64,000 nucleotides of DNA from Glandiceps talaboti. Taxonomy: Eukaryota > Hemichordata > Enteropneusta > Spengelidae. The stretch is taken from positions 15,503,012 to 15,567,011 of the forward strand of contig NC_135564.1 of assembly GCF_964340395.1 (NCBI RefSeq), given 5' to 3'. Below the pieces are notes generated by a model. That model did not search any database, was not told where the DNA came from, and saw only the letters and a program-made list of their open reading frames with translations. Of this stretch, positions 26,909 to 39,000 are shown piece by piece. Position numbers and translations under genes: made by a program. How positions within the stretch are numbered: the stretch's first letter is position 1; each line of letters opens with the position of its first letter.

Positions 26909-29900
26909 TCAATCATCATCACTTTCATCCTTGGAATCATAGATTGCTTGATTTCTTCTTTTAAATTTCTTGGCTCCTTTCTGACAGGGTTCGTCTAATT
27001 GAGTCCGTTTAATAGAATCATCACTTTGTGAAGTCTCAATCTGTATTGGTGAAAACAACTCGTCAGAAAAATCACTAAGTTTTGCTTCAGTGCTTTCCTC
27101 TGACGCTGATTTCAGAGTCTGTTCATTGATGATATCATCGTCTTGAGATTCTTCAGGCGATATGACATCATCATTAGTGTCATCATCGACTGTTTCACTG
27201 TCACTTTCATCATCATCATCATCGTCATCATCATCATCATCCAGGCTTATCTCATCTGGGTTCTCCATCTTATCTGGCAGTGGTTGTCTTTTTTGACTAT
27301 TGCTAGGGTCGTTTGGGTCTGTTATTCCAATCAGTTCACAGAATGATGTAGTTTGTGGGTTAACACAGGCTGTGGGCTGTCTAGCATTTTTTATATTCTT
27401 TCCTTGTTGTGGATTAAATGATGGTGCAGTTTTTACAAAATTATTTGGTAATTTGAAGTCTCCATTCAAGTCCTTTCTGACAACATCTAATTCTTCTTCT
27501 GTGACAGCAAAGTCAAATCTGAGAGTGAAAGATAAAATCATCAAAACCTCAAACATGTGTTCTGAACCTGTCAGAAGTTATATACTGTCATCCTCATCTT
27601 TTGGTTCGCAACCTTCTGTGCACAGATCTAGTCTAGTTCCTATACAGTATCGTTATGATTTATACCTTCACTCACAGTCTAGTCAAAGTTGTTACTCGAG
27701 AAGTCCTGAGATGCATGAGATGTAATTTCAAATTCATCCACAGTGACCCACACAGTCACTAACATCATGTCTTTGTTAATAAATCACAAAATTCTAACCA
27801 ATTACGCAGTCCCTCATAAAGTTAGTGTTTATTGGGGCAGTTATGTGAATGTCCAAATATGGTATATTTCTCAGCTCAGGATGCTACAGATACACTGTTT
27901 ACGTCAGTATGCATGTACCAGATGGAGTTCACCGATTGGATGAATAATTTTCTATGCTGATTGAGGGACTTTGACCAGACTGTGGTTAGAAACCACAGAT
28001 GGCATCCAGACTAGCACAGGTCTGAACTTGTGAAGTCTTGTTATTTTCTCTGTACTCCATTTTAAACTAGAATAGTGTGTTTGTATTTTGGAATTTGAGA
28101 TAATATCTGAGTTTCTCTCACCTCTGTTGTAAACCAGGGAAAGGCATGTTGGTTGGTTGAGGTGTTGTATTCAGAAGATGATTGGTGGATTTAAGGATAG
28201 CCAACCATTCAGCATCATAACTTAATTCTAGCGATGAATCTGTTTGCTTGGGAATGTCTATAATCTGAAAACACAATAAATACAACAGTAATTATGAATA
28301 CAGTTAAGATGATGAATCTGAAATTAAAACAAACAACTTCAAATGTAGATACTGAAATCAGCAAAAAAATCTCTTTAAGGTGTTAGACTACACAAAAGGT
28401 GCAGTCACATTTGCATTTCCTTATATATATTTATATTAAACATCAAATAATCCATGAAACATTTTAGATGTCCCTTGATCTCCTCCATGTGAAGATGCCA
28501 GTGAAATGTCTAGATATTTAGGTTTAGTCTTTATTGATGAGTCTGTAGTTCTCGTAAATCTTATTTTCACAGAAAAGAGGAAAAACTTCTTTTTTCATAA
28601 CATCATAGATGTCTGAGTCTATAATAATAAGCCATGATTTCAATGAATAATTATGTGTTTTATTGTCGTATATACTGGTAGATATACAATGAAATTTGTA
28701 CTGATTTTGCATGTAATGAAGAGTTTACAAAAGTGATAATAATAGCAGTAATAACATAGAGTGTAGAGGACTCCTAACATGAGATTGATACGTTAACAGA
28801 GAACTTATTTTGGTTCATAAGTGCAGACTGCAGTTGGGTAACAGCTAAACAATGTGCAACTAGAACCTGATTTGATCAAACGGTACCGCTTGTCTGAGTG
28901 CATATGTTGGAAAGAATTACGTCCTTTTTAACTATAGTTTCATTCCTACTTTCTCTCTCAGACAGACATTTCTATCACACATCTTTTGTCAGCAAAAGTT
29001 ATACTCATGGAACAAAAGTATTAATCATTTAAAAGAAGAACACATGAGAAATGAAATGTAATGTATTTTGCAATATTGCAGTATTCTCTTACCTGTAGAA
29101 AGTCTCGGCGCGGAAGACACTTGTCAAGTGCTAAAAATTTGGTGACCTTTGACCCCTTTCCATCATTCTCCTCTTTGCTATCATCCTAAAGAAATGAAAT
29201 CAGGGTGAATTAATGATTTTAATTAGATTGGTTGATTTCAGTAGGAGCGTTTCATTGTGAAAACCTATGGTTTGTCGTTAGTGATGATACAAACTCGTGT
29301 GCTCATTTACCTTTGTCATAATTATTTTCTGGCTAATAAGAAATTGAGAATAAATACAATTGTGAAATATACATCTGCAAGATTTTAAAGTGGCCATATG
29401 GATGAGGATCTGGTATTTAGTTTGGATTTTTAATTTATAAAATAATGTCATTGTGGCTTCGTATTTGAAAAAAATCGAGGTGAAACAACATTGACAAAGT
29501 CTATGTTTGTACTATTGCAATACAAGCTAAAATATGCGTAAAAAGTTTGTTATTGTACATGTAATAATTGTACACATTAATCATTTATTGAGTTACAAAC
29601 AAGGACTGTGAAAACCTATGGTTTGTCTTTGGTTATGATAACAAACTTGTGAGCTAATTTGTTTATGAGAATAATACAACAAATATTCATACATCTTCAG
29701 GCTTAATGAAAGAAAATAGAAAACAGGTGTGTTTTGAGTGATGTAATTTTGAGTATGGCATAACCAATAATGTAAGACATTTGTTGCCGTTATTTAGAAT
29801 GATAAGAAAAGAAATCCTGTGTTTTCAGTTCTAATATGCAAACTTTACTTTTATATAGTATAACCATAGACAGTGGATGGGAAACCATTGTCTATGGTAT

Positions 29901-31337
29901 AACTGATTGCAATATGCCATTCCAGACTGCAAACAGGAAATTGAGAATATAGCGCCATCGTTCAAATTGGGGGTATCATCACCTCATAATACTATTTCTT
30001 ACGAGCTTTGTCCCTTGGTATTCTGTATAAGTGTAAATGAGGGATGTTTTTCACATTGTTCAGACATCAAGGAAAGCAGCAGTACTCTATGATTAACTGA
30101 GTAACTTCTAACATGTATACCCCAAGTTACGCACAGACAGGAAGGAGAGCACCACCATGGCAAATTTTGGAAAGGGCAATTACCTTGTGTTGAACCACTG
30201 CTGGAAATTTAATATGTAAATGAGCTGAAAACCAGTATGATGGCTTCAAGGCATGAAGCAGTTCTTCAGCTGGAGGGCTCCCTGTAGATAATGAAATTAG
30301 ATGAATTTGAATTACAACATTTTGTTTATTGAGGGTTTGTCCACAAGCAGGACTAGCAAGAGAGAAACTAGATTCATTTCTACACTATGTAGAAAAACTT
30401 GTAATCAACTTCAATGGTTAGTTGGCCCATAGCGGTACATGTACATTCCCCTATGTACCTACATCTATATGCCCATGGTTGGTCATTGTCCAATAAAATC
30501 CTTATAGTTGTCATGTGCAAAGAAGTGTGTGGTATGAGACACAGAATTAAAATTCTTAAAGTTGCGCTAGCTGTAACAGGAGTATGACTTTTGCAATCAG
30601 ACAACCACAATATATGCACTGAAAAGTGTTAAAACACCAATAATTTGACATCGAATATGTTAATTAGGGGTTGATTTTACAACAACAGGTTGAAACCTTG
30701 ATCATGTTGAGGGTGAAAATATTTGAGTGTGGGTCCCAGAATCAATTTGACTGCATATATTGTACAATAGTATGTGTGCAGTTATCACAAATACCTCTAC
30801 CTACAGGTGATTCAATACTATTCACGGTGTACAATATTATGTGTACAGCTATCACAAATACCTCTACCTACAGGTGATTCAATACTATTCAGGGTGTATA
30901 ATATTACAAGTAAGTCATTACATTTAACAAAACAGTCTCAGAACATGTTTCAGTTGCAGCTAGTGCAGGTTTAAAGTTTTGCTGTTACATGTACATTGTT
31001 CAGCAGAACTCCTTTCTCAGTTGAACTCAACAAGATGTAATATTACACTGAATTATTTCTGTACAAAAGGAATAAAATTATATAAAGATTTATCGTGTTA
31101 CACTTCAAAATTTCTGCAAAACACTGTGTTAACAGTATGAAAATGATGAATTGACAATTTCCAGTCAAGCAAAATGGTGACCAACAAAATTCTACACAAA
31201 ATTCTACATTGGTTTTGAAAGGACCACAACAACATGTCCTTTTATTTGGTAAAGTTATGGGTGATTCAAATTAAATTTATTTTTTTTAAAAATGGTTCCT
31301 GTTTTTGACTTTGTCTTTCACACTCGCATACATACAT

Positions 31338-31394
<57 letters not shown>

Positions 31395-31418
31395 CATGCA
31401 CACACACACATGCACACA

Positions 31419-31461
<43 letters not shown>

Positions 31462-34396
31462 TGACAGCCAGACACTGCACCATGCCATAAGCACAACTGA
31501 ACCTTAGTGTTCAGTTCAGTTGTGCTAAAAACTTGTCCCTCTGACGGTTTGTTCATTGTTATGAATACTTTGGTCTATTGTTCGAGGTCACCCTAGTTAA
31601 GTTTCTTTTTTCTGTTGACGTTACAAATGTACATCTATCAAAAGTGACTCTATGTAACACTGACTGAAGATCATGCAAGATAGAATGAATTTATCACAAA
31701 ACATAGAGTCAACAATGATACCCACCAAGTTGGTTACTTTCTACTTCTGCCTGCATGAATGGTTTCCTCCGAAGCAGTTGTTGTATGTTACCATAGTGAT
31801 AAATCCCTCTGGGCCAGTCATGTGACATCATAATATCCAATGGTTGCTTCATCTGCAATATGTACAGTGATTGCAGAGTTACATATGCATCAAAATATTT
31901 TCTCCAACATGGAAAATAAAAACTTCCAAATCAGCATCATCATGAACTTCATTTGATGTGTATATACTGATATATGTATACTCTGTTTTACATAATAAGA
32001 GTCCAGGCATGTATGTTGATGGCATCCTAACAAGTCCCTATGCACAATTTCTATAATTTCTATTTCAGGCATAATGCAACGGATAAAAAAAATCTACCGA
32101 AAGTCACTCTTTTCTCTTTAAAGAGAACTTTTAAATCCATAGTAAGTACTTTTTCATTCTTATTTGGGTGCCTGTATGTGGGGCCATGTAATATATTAAT
32201 AAATAAATAAATAATCTCAACATCTGTAACATCATAGAAGGCACCATAGTTGTCTTGTTGCGGAACTAGTAAATATGAATTACAAAATGTATAACACTTA
32301 CATAACATTGAATACCTGGAAAAGGGGTGCATTGTATTTGTAATCTGTCTGTCTGTCTGTCTGACTCTGTCTGTCAGTCTCGATCTGTTTGTCTGTCTAT
32401 CAGATAGATAGTATCTATTTATCAATCTATTTCTTGATGTACATGTATCTAGGTCTATGTGTGTGAATGAATGTGTGCAGACTTCACTTACTTGTTTGAG
32501 TCTGAACACTTCCAAGTTTCTGATATGGTAAACACTTCTCATAGACTCCTGACTAAATGGTGCTTTCTCATAATGTCCTCGCTTGTAGTCATGTTTTTTA
32601 TAGATTCCTGACAAGCCACCGATACGTAGTCCTCCAATGTTGACAACTCCAGCATAGCCTGCATTAATTAAAGTAGAACCATGGAGAATTTGAAAACTAC
32701 ATACCCGTGACCATGTGAATGATTTACTAATTCATGAACACACGAAATCAAATCAGGAATCACACAATCAGAATGGTTCAACATCTTTGAGTTGCAGGAA
32801 TGGAATTGGGTTTGGGTGTACATTTGTGATAATAACAGAACCCCTATGATTTCACAATGGATGGTAGGGCATACAGAAGTTATTTTTGCTTGTGATTCAG
32901 TGTACTGTCATATTGTCGCTCACTATTGCTTCAGAAAATACACCAACAGAAATAAACTGCATCACTTTGAAAATAACTTCTGTACATTTGTATGCTCTAC
33001 CATCCATTATGAGGCAACAGGGTTCTGTCATAATATGCAGTGTTATAAAAACCAATTGCATATACATAAATATATTTTGTACTCTTATCACAAACTCAAA
33101 AGGACTATATACATGTACTTCATCACAAAATAGCTGTTGAAGCTGTATGGTTTGGCAACAATTGTGTAGCAGTTTTTTTTTACGAAGGGTAGAACAGCAC
33201 ATGTAGGTAAGTAACATTTACCTAGATTTCTCAGTCACCTTACCCAGGGTTCAACAACTAACTTCCAGTACATTGTAGGGCAAACTTTGTTAACTTTTAC
33301 CTAATTTTCCCCTTTCTGTTATCAGGATTCCCATAACTTATCAAAAACACTGAGTATTAACTACTTACCCATATAGTAGATATTAGGACAAACCCATCCA
33401 CCGTATGGCAGCTCTGCCAAATAATTGGATGCCTCATGATTTCCTCCAATGAATATTGTCAGTATCGGTGCAGTTTTCTCACCTGAATAGTACCTACAAA
33501 TTAACATGTAGAATTATACTGTTTATCTGTGACTTGGTCAGAATTTATTTGCTGTACAACAGATCCCATTACTTGCATATACACAGGAGATTCATGATAG
33601 CGCCATGTTATACATGTACCTTACACAAGCCATGCTTGAACATGTACAAATACATGTAAAACATGAAATTATACCCCGGTTGTTTTACATATTTCAGGTG
33701 TGTTACATTAATGTAATTTGTGTCATTGGTTCTATGATGTACTAAATATGTGTCAGTTATAGATAAAAAATATTACAACTGTTTTCATAAACTATATGCT
33801 TGCAGACATATGATTATATTATTCCAATATATTCCTTTATTCAGTTGGAAAATTATTCTGACCTGAAGGTTTTGTCACTACTCGTATTGACAAGCAGGGG
33901 CATCCCCAGCCCCATAAGTCATGTACATGTAAGTAATGTAAGATTATTTAAGAGATGCTCCTAATAACTTTATAACATTGTATTGTGTATGTGTTTTTTT
34001 TGTACACTAACTTTATCAAATTTTACATGTCTCCTTTTGTCTATGAACACTGCAGGTAACTCTTGCAGGAATGACAACATCGACTGACTTATATAATGAC
34101 ATTTAATGCTACATATTGGTGGCACTGTAAATTGACTTACTTATACAATGTAGAATGGTCATATTTCAAGATACTTAGGTGGCACTGCCATGCACTTACT
34201 TATAGAATGAACACATTTCACGGTACTTAGGTGGCACTGCCATGCACTGTAAATCAGCTTCATTCCGTACTGCCTGGAAATCACCACAACACAACAGCAA
34301 GTCAACTTTGATGTTTTCTCTCTTTTCAATATACTGTATGGTGTCATAGATCTTCTCCAAATCACCGTGTGCACAGCCTTCAATGGCCACCTTCAT
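26909..34396 (-). CDS. DBR1: Lariat debranching enzyme DBR1 (8 exons)
   Basis: DBR1 hydrolyses the 2'-5' branch of excised intron lariats in the nucleus. Exons on the minus strand: 34396-34200, 33493-33369, 32658-32492, 31852-31726, 30281-30184, 29185-29093, 28264-28122, 27518-26909. All junctions are GT-AG and in phase, giving 519 residues, close to the vertebrate length. The start [17 protein letters not shown] matches the family N-terminus. Metallophosphoesterase motifs are present: GCAHG (C8, H10), [14 protein letters not shown] (D39), GGNHEASN (N84, H85), SHDWP (H174) and SAHLH (H226, H228). The C-terminal domain includes NPQTT, an acidic run of eleven aspartates encoded by an ATC-rich tract, and a basic KKFKRRNQ stretch near the end that may be a nuclear localisation signal. 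The gene is head to head with ARMC8, 1.67 kb between start codons. All catalytic motifs are intact. Confidence in identity is very high. Confidence 0.97.
27205..27245. repeat. (ATC)n trinucleotide tract encoding poly-Asp in DBR1
   Basis: An 'atcatcatc...' tract on the plus strand, read on the minus strand as GAT/GAC codons, gives an eleven-aspartate run. It is the part of the gene most likely to vary in length, in a disordered acidic region. Confidence 0.9.
29860..29902. repeat. Small inverted repeat in DBR1 intron
   Basis: 'accatagacagtgg' and 'ccattgtctatggt' form a short hairpin around 'atgggaaa'. Also in this intron, 'gtgaaaacctatggtttgtc' occurs twice (29,258 and 29,609) with similar sequence after it, a local duplication of an unknown repeat. 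Confidence 0.7.
30338..30500 (-). repeat. Interspersed repeat, inverted relative to 36,502-36,705
   Basis: Reading this stretch in reverse complement follows 36,502-36,705 for more than 150 bp (shared 'ttattggacaatgaccaacc', 'ccgctatgggccaactaacc' and 'ctagtttctctc'). The two copies lie on either side of the first exons of DBR1 in opposite orientation. No coding capacity is seen. Confidence 0.8.
30765..30900. repeat. 67-bp tandem duplication
   Basis: 'tatcacaaatacctctacct' followed by 'acaggtgattcaatactatt' occurs at 30,783 and again at 30,850, nearly identical, in a DBR1 intron. Confidence 0.9.
31340..31456. repeat. (CA)n microsatellite
   Basis: An imperfect CA run of about 117 bp in a DBR1 intron, interrupted by 'tgcatgca'. 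Confidence 0.96.
32346..32375. repeat. (GTCT)n microsatellite
   Basis: Short GTCT tetranucleotide run in a DBR1 intron, with degraded copies up to about 32,400. Confidence 0.85.
32838..33027. mobile_element. Fold-back element in DBR1 intron
   Basis: The left part 'cagaacccctatg', 'aatggatggtagggcatac' and 'agaagttatttt' is repeated inverted on the right as 'aaaataacttct', 'gtatgctctaccatccatt' and 'aacagggttctg'. The arms are about 50-58 bp, with about 80 bp between them. There is no coding capacity; it is consistent with a non-autonomous fold-back or MITE-type element. Confidence 0.75.
34116..34245 (-). repeat. Tandem duplication across the DBR1 exon 1 donor
   Basis: The end of DBR1 exon 1 (codons for MAVPPKY...FYK) and its donor TATAA|GTAAGT are partly repeated downstream in the intron: 'acttaggtggcactgccatg' occurs at 34,174 and 34,226 (period 52), and 'acttacttata' at 34,135 and 34,194. 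A third trace of 'ggtggcactg' lies at about 34,119. Reading past the true donor meets TAA at once, so the extra donor is unlikely to give a longer protein. Confidence 0.85.
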
Positions 34397-36068
34397 TGTG
34401 TAGTCTTTGAGGAAGTAAATCCAGTCAGAACTGATTAGGGGAGAAATAAAATAGAGTACACATAATTACAGGGGTCTAACTAAAATCAGTTGTTAGTCAA
34501 GTACCTGTATTGATTATCCCCCAGTATTTAAAAAAAATTACACTGTATCATTTCTGGCAAAAATTGAATATTATTAAATAAGTATTGAAAACTAGAAGTC
34601 AAAGAAACTGGTTCAGAAAGTGAAGCCAGAAGGTCAATGATATACTAGTACTACAATACTGTATATGTACATTTGTTTGGAAAACAATGATATTCAAATA
34701 TATTGTAATATATACAATGGAAGGGATTTTTGTCTATGGTTATAAATATAATAAGCTAGTAGTACATTGTGTTTGTAATGTGTTCAGTAGCATTGCTAGC
34801 AATGGATCTACATCATACTTCCATGTTACACCTTACCCTTACTCTGAGTATGTACACTCTGACACATCTGTGTCGGAGTTATCAGCGCACACTTTCAGAG
34901 CTGACCTATGCTGACTAAAGATACAAAATGTATCATCTTTATATTCTTACACTGTGCCCAGGTCAGAACTTTCTTTGACCATAGACCATCCATCAACCAG
35001 AGGGTCTATGCTTGGACTAACTAACCAACCATGTCAAAGAGGAGTTCATAATCCTTCTCTACTAATACATCCATGAACCACAGACAAGTAAGATTCCGTT
35101 ACTTGTCTGTGCATGAACCAACCATGGATGGATGTACATGTATTACTAATACTATTTACACTTGGTGGTTTGACTCTGAGCTCTACGTCACGGATTTGAA
35201 TATGTATCTGAGTTGGCATACACAGAATATGTAAACTATGCCTACCTTTTACGGAATACTGAATTCCCCACGAATACACCTTTTAAAATTGACAACAATA
35301 CGAGAAAACGGGTAACATGTACAGAAACAGTGTTGAATGACAACAATCATGAACGAACAGACAGAAAACGTGCAAACGGGGTTATCCCAAGCCTCGATTT
35401 CGACCTCACATCACCAGCTACCTTATTTGTAGACTGTGTGTTCGAAACCACAGCATGGCCCTCAAATCACAGTGGCTTTTCCATAACTGAAAGAAATAAT
35501 ACAAATATGCAAAATATTTATGTGAAATTTAGAAATTAGTATGACTGCTTCCTTATTTTAAGTTACAACTCTTGAAAGCTGCAAATGTGTGTACTGTATT
35601 GGGGATGAATAAGCAGCTATAATTACTTATGTACAGTTATTTCTGTCGTAAAGTGTTGCACCTTCGATCGACTGTGTTTTGTCCAATTTGGTACCAAAAC
35701 ATTACGAAATGTTGGAATCAATGATAATGGGGGTAGGTAATGACATTATGAAATTTCAAAGGCCGAAATTCATGCTTATTTTCACAATAATCGAGGTCTG
35801 AACGCCAGTGGAACGCTTTTTAAGGACGACCACTGGCCAGTCCACGTACGGTACGGTACTAGCTGCAATAATTGTAGCGTTTTGTTGCGGTTTTGAGGGT
35901 GTTTTCGTCTGTTTTGGTGACTTTTTAAGTTTTTGTGTTTAACCCGCACAACTTAAAAAGTCACCAAAACAGACGAAAACACCCTCAAAACCGCAACAAA
36001 ACGCTACAATTATTGCAGCTAGGTACGGTACGAGTCATTCATTGTGAATTTGTGTCGTGTATGTGATC
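34397..36068. promoter_or_regulatory. Head-to-head DBR1/ARMC8 intergenic region, probable bidirectional promoter
   Basis: The stretch lies between the DBR1 ATG (34,396, minus) and the proposed ARMC8 ATG (36,069, plus). The part from about 35,640 to 36,070 is richer in CpG than its surroundings (cttcgatcgactg, gaacgcc, acgtacggtacggtac). A small inverted repeat, 'cacagacaagtaa' with 'ttacttgtctgtg', sits near 35,079-35,112, and a perfect palindrome at 35,859-36,022. No TATA box is obvious. A 108-codon open frame at 35,213 has no recognisable features. The promoter role is inferred from gene arrangement. Confidence 0.5.
35859..36022. repeat. Perfect palindrome, 73-bp arms with 18-bp loop
   Basis: Arm 35,859-35,931 begins 'ctagctgcaataattgtagc' and is matched base for base in reverse complement by 35,950-36,022, ending 'gctacaattattgcagctag'. 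The spacer is 'tttgtgtttaacccgcac'. It ends 46 bp before the proposed ARMC8 start codon, so it lies in the promoter or 5' UTR. On both outer sides there are 'gtacggtac' words, themselves palindromic. Confidence 0.97.
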
Positions 36069-39000
36069 ATGGAGGTATTTATGAGGGGAAAGTGTGATAT
36101 ATGAGATCGCACTGTATGTGATGTGGTTTGCAGCGTATTACAATGTATCATAATTGCAGGGTATAAATGTACATTGTCGATTTTAAATTATATTTAACGT
36201 GTACTAATATAACTTACAAGATACGTTTGGTCCATGGACTTTGATTTAATAGTTCCTCTGGAAAACTATTCCATGGCCCTCACCAGAATTCAGTTTTGTA
36301 TTACTTCCAAACACTGTATATTTTGTTTTCATTTTCTGGTGGAATAAATTTCAATTTCAATTCATTTTCAATTTCAATAATATAGCTGGCATTATACATA
36401 ACTTATTGGACAAGGACCATTCAAATGTCCATGCGCCAAATGTCTCTCTTGACTTACAAGCTGTAAATTCCAATGGCAATTATACAAAAAATCTTGGTTC
36501 ATTTATTGGACAATGACCAACCATGGGCATATACATGTAGGTACATTTGTATAGGGGAATGTCCCCTTAATATACATGTACCGCTATGGGCCAACTAACC
36601 ATTGAAGTTGATTATAAGTTTTTCTACATGGTGTATACATGTACATGTAGTGTAGAAATGAATCTAGTTTCTCTCTTCCTAGTCCTGCTTGTAATTGTGG
36701 ACAGAGTATTTTGGGACTCAATTCTGACATTGTCCTATTTGTTAGCAAAAGAGACAATGTCAGAATCGAGTTCCGAATTACATGTACTCCATCTGCAAGT
36801 AGGACTTCTCTTTCCCAGTCTTTCTGTTTATCTGTATCAGTCTGACTTTCACAGTTAAGTGATATAAATACTATAAAATAGATCACACACTCCATTTTTT
36901 ATGATGTATATGTGGCTCAGTGTGCGTCCTCTATATAAGATGCTGTACATAGTCTGGTCAAAATGATGAAAACAGGGTTTATTTATTAGTCAACACATAC
37001 AATGTACATGTACATGTAGGCAAGGAAATTCCAAATTTTGTCACAAAAAATTACCGTGTACATGTACATTGTATGTGTTGACTAATAGGGGCATAGGGGG
37101 CACACTAATCAGGTCTGAAGAAGACAATGTATTGTAAATTATATGAAGATTTTACATTGTAATGAATAACGCGAAAAGTTGGCCAGAACTGAGACTTGAC
37201 CCTGGGACCCTTCCATCACAAAAGCGACAAACTACATTTGTACATGTATCAACCGTGCTACCCAGGCTGACGTCTACCGACACTTCCAAACTCTCCTCCC
37301 TTCTCATGTTTGGGAAACACACTTTAACCTCAAGCTACAATACTGCAAATGCCAACACCACAAGATCGACGCATGTCTAGTTTTCCTTGTCACCAAATGT
37401 AGTATAAACGAGGAGAAAAGTTTACCAGAGGCAAGATTCAAATCCAGGACTTTCTGATCACTAGAAGGATGCACTACCAATTGTGTTACCCAGACCGACA
37501 TCGATCAACTGTACCAAAACATTGTCCACAGTCCCTCTATCAGAAAGAGCCATCATTGTTTCCACCTATAATGTACATGTAACCACTCATGGCAAATCAT
37601 TACATACCTGCTGTAAGTAGAAACAATAACTGATCTTCCTGTGTACAGTCTCTCTGACTGTGTGTAAATATACATGTACCACTGTTTGAACATAAGGTAA
37701 TTCTAATCAGCACTTTTTTCCTCCATTGACATTTATAGGATGAAGTCAGCCCCGGTCAGGTGTATGTGGATAATTTATCTACCGATGATGCACAACAGTT
37801 GCTGCATGCACTCAGGTAATACAAATATATTGTGGTGACAATTATTGAATCATGGATTCTCAAAATTGTAGAATACCGATAGTCATACAAATTTCTTTTG
37901 CTAGAAATTAGAATCTCACTGATGTTACATGTCTAACAAGAGACACTTGAAATAAATTACTTTAAGTGACACAGCTAGAATCTCATTGCCAGTGTGGCTC
38001 CTAGGGCTGCCATGTACTTTCCCTGAATTACCATGTAGGTCTAGATCCCAATGGCTGCCATCCACTTTCCCAGAATTAGGTCTACATGTCGGTCCCAATG
38101 GCTGCCATGTACATATGTGGCTCCCAATGGCTGCCATGTACGTTCCCCTAATTAGATCTACAAATGTGGCTTCCAATGGCTGCCATTTACTTTCATTGAT
38201 TTACTAGGCAACTGCAAGTAGTCATTTTATCCATGTAGTGTTATACATGTACTCTGTACATATATATAACCTCATATCCAAAAAGAAGGAGACAGATTTT
38301 GTTGTACTAGTGCTTGTAAGTGCTTCTATATCAACATAAACCAAGGATTTCAGCTGTACTTTAAATAATGATCAAAGACAATGGAAACATATTAAGACAG
38401 GGATTTATAGAATCCCACACCCCAATGGTCTGAGATGGAATACATATCACACGAGTTGGGGAATTTTTGTCTCACGTGAGCCACAGGTGTAAATGTCAAC
38501 ACTATTGGTCCGTTCACTTAGTTATCGTCTGCCGGAATGTACATAGTTCCGGTTCTACATTACACGTTATTCTATTCGTCAATCAATACAGACGCCTGCT
38601 GAATACGGAATGTAATAAACCAATCAGCAATAGGTTTATAAAACAAAATTTAAACTCGCGCATTGATACAGAGTGTGAGATCGATTTGTTCTCAAACTGG
38701 CTGTCCCACAACTCTCAGCTTGCAGGAACGTGAGAAGAGATTTACCCTGTATGTTTCAATGTTTCTCTCCCATACTTGTACATCACTTTAACATGTATTA
38801 TTTCAAAGAAGTATAATAATTGCAAAGTGGTTGCAATCATTGTCCATATGTTGTATAATTCATACATGTATATCTATATTTTCCCGTGTGTAGACAAATG
38901 AAGAACATTGTGATTGGGAGTAACAAACAGAAAACTAACATAATATTATGTGGAGCTGTTCCTAAGTAAGTACATTTAGATGTAGTGTCATTTGGAACAT

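Noticed and set aside
27143-27725. Plus-strand open frames opposite the last DBR1 exon
   Set aside because: Shadows of the minus-strand exon, partly created by the ATC repeat.
35213-35539. 108-codon open frame in the DBR1/ARMC8 spacer
   Set aside because: No domain or splice support. It overlaps the probable promoter region and lacks conserved features.
37165-37505. Functional tRNA genes
   Set aside because: A-box and B-box-like words are present, but the stems are too degenerate. SINE remnants are more likely.
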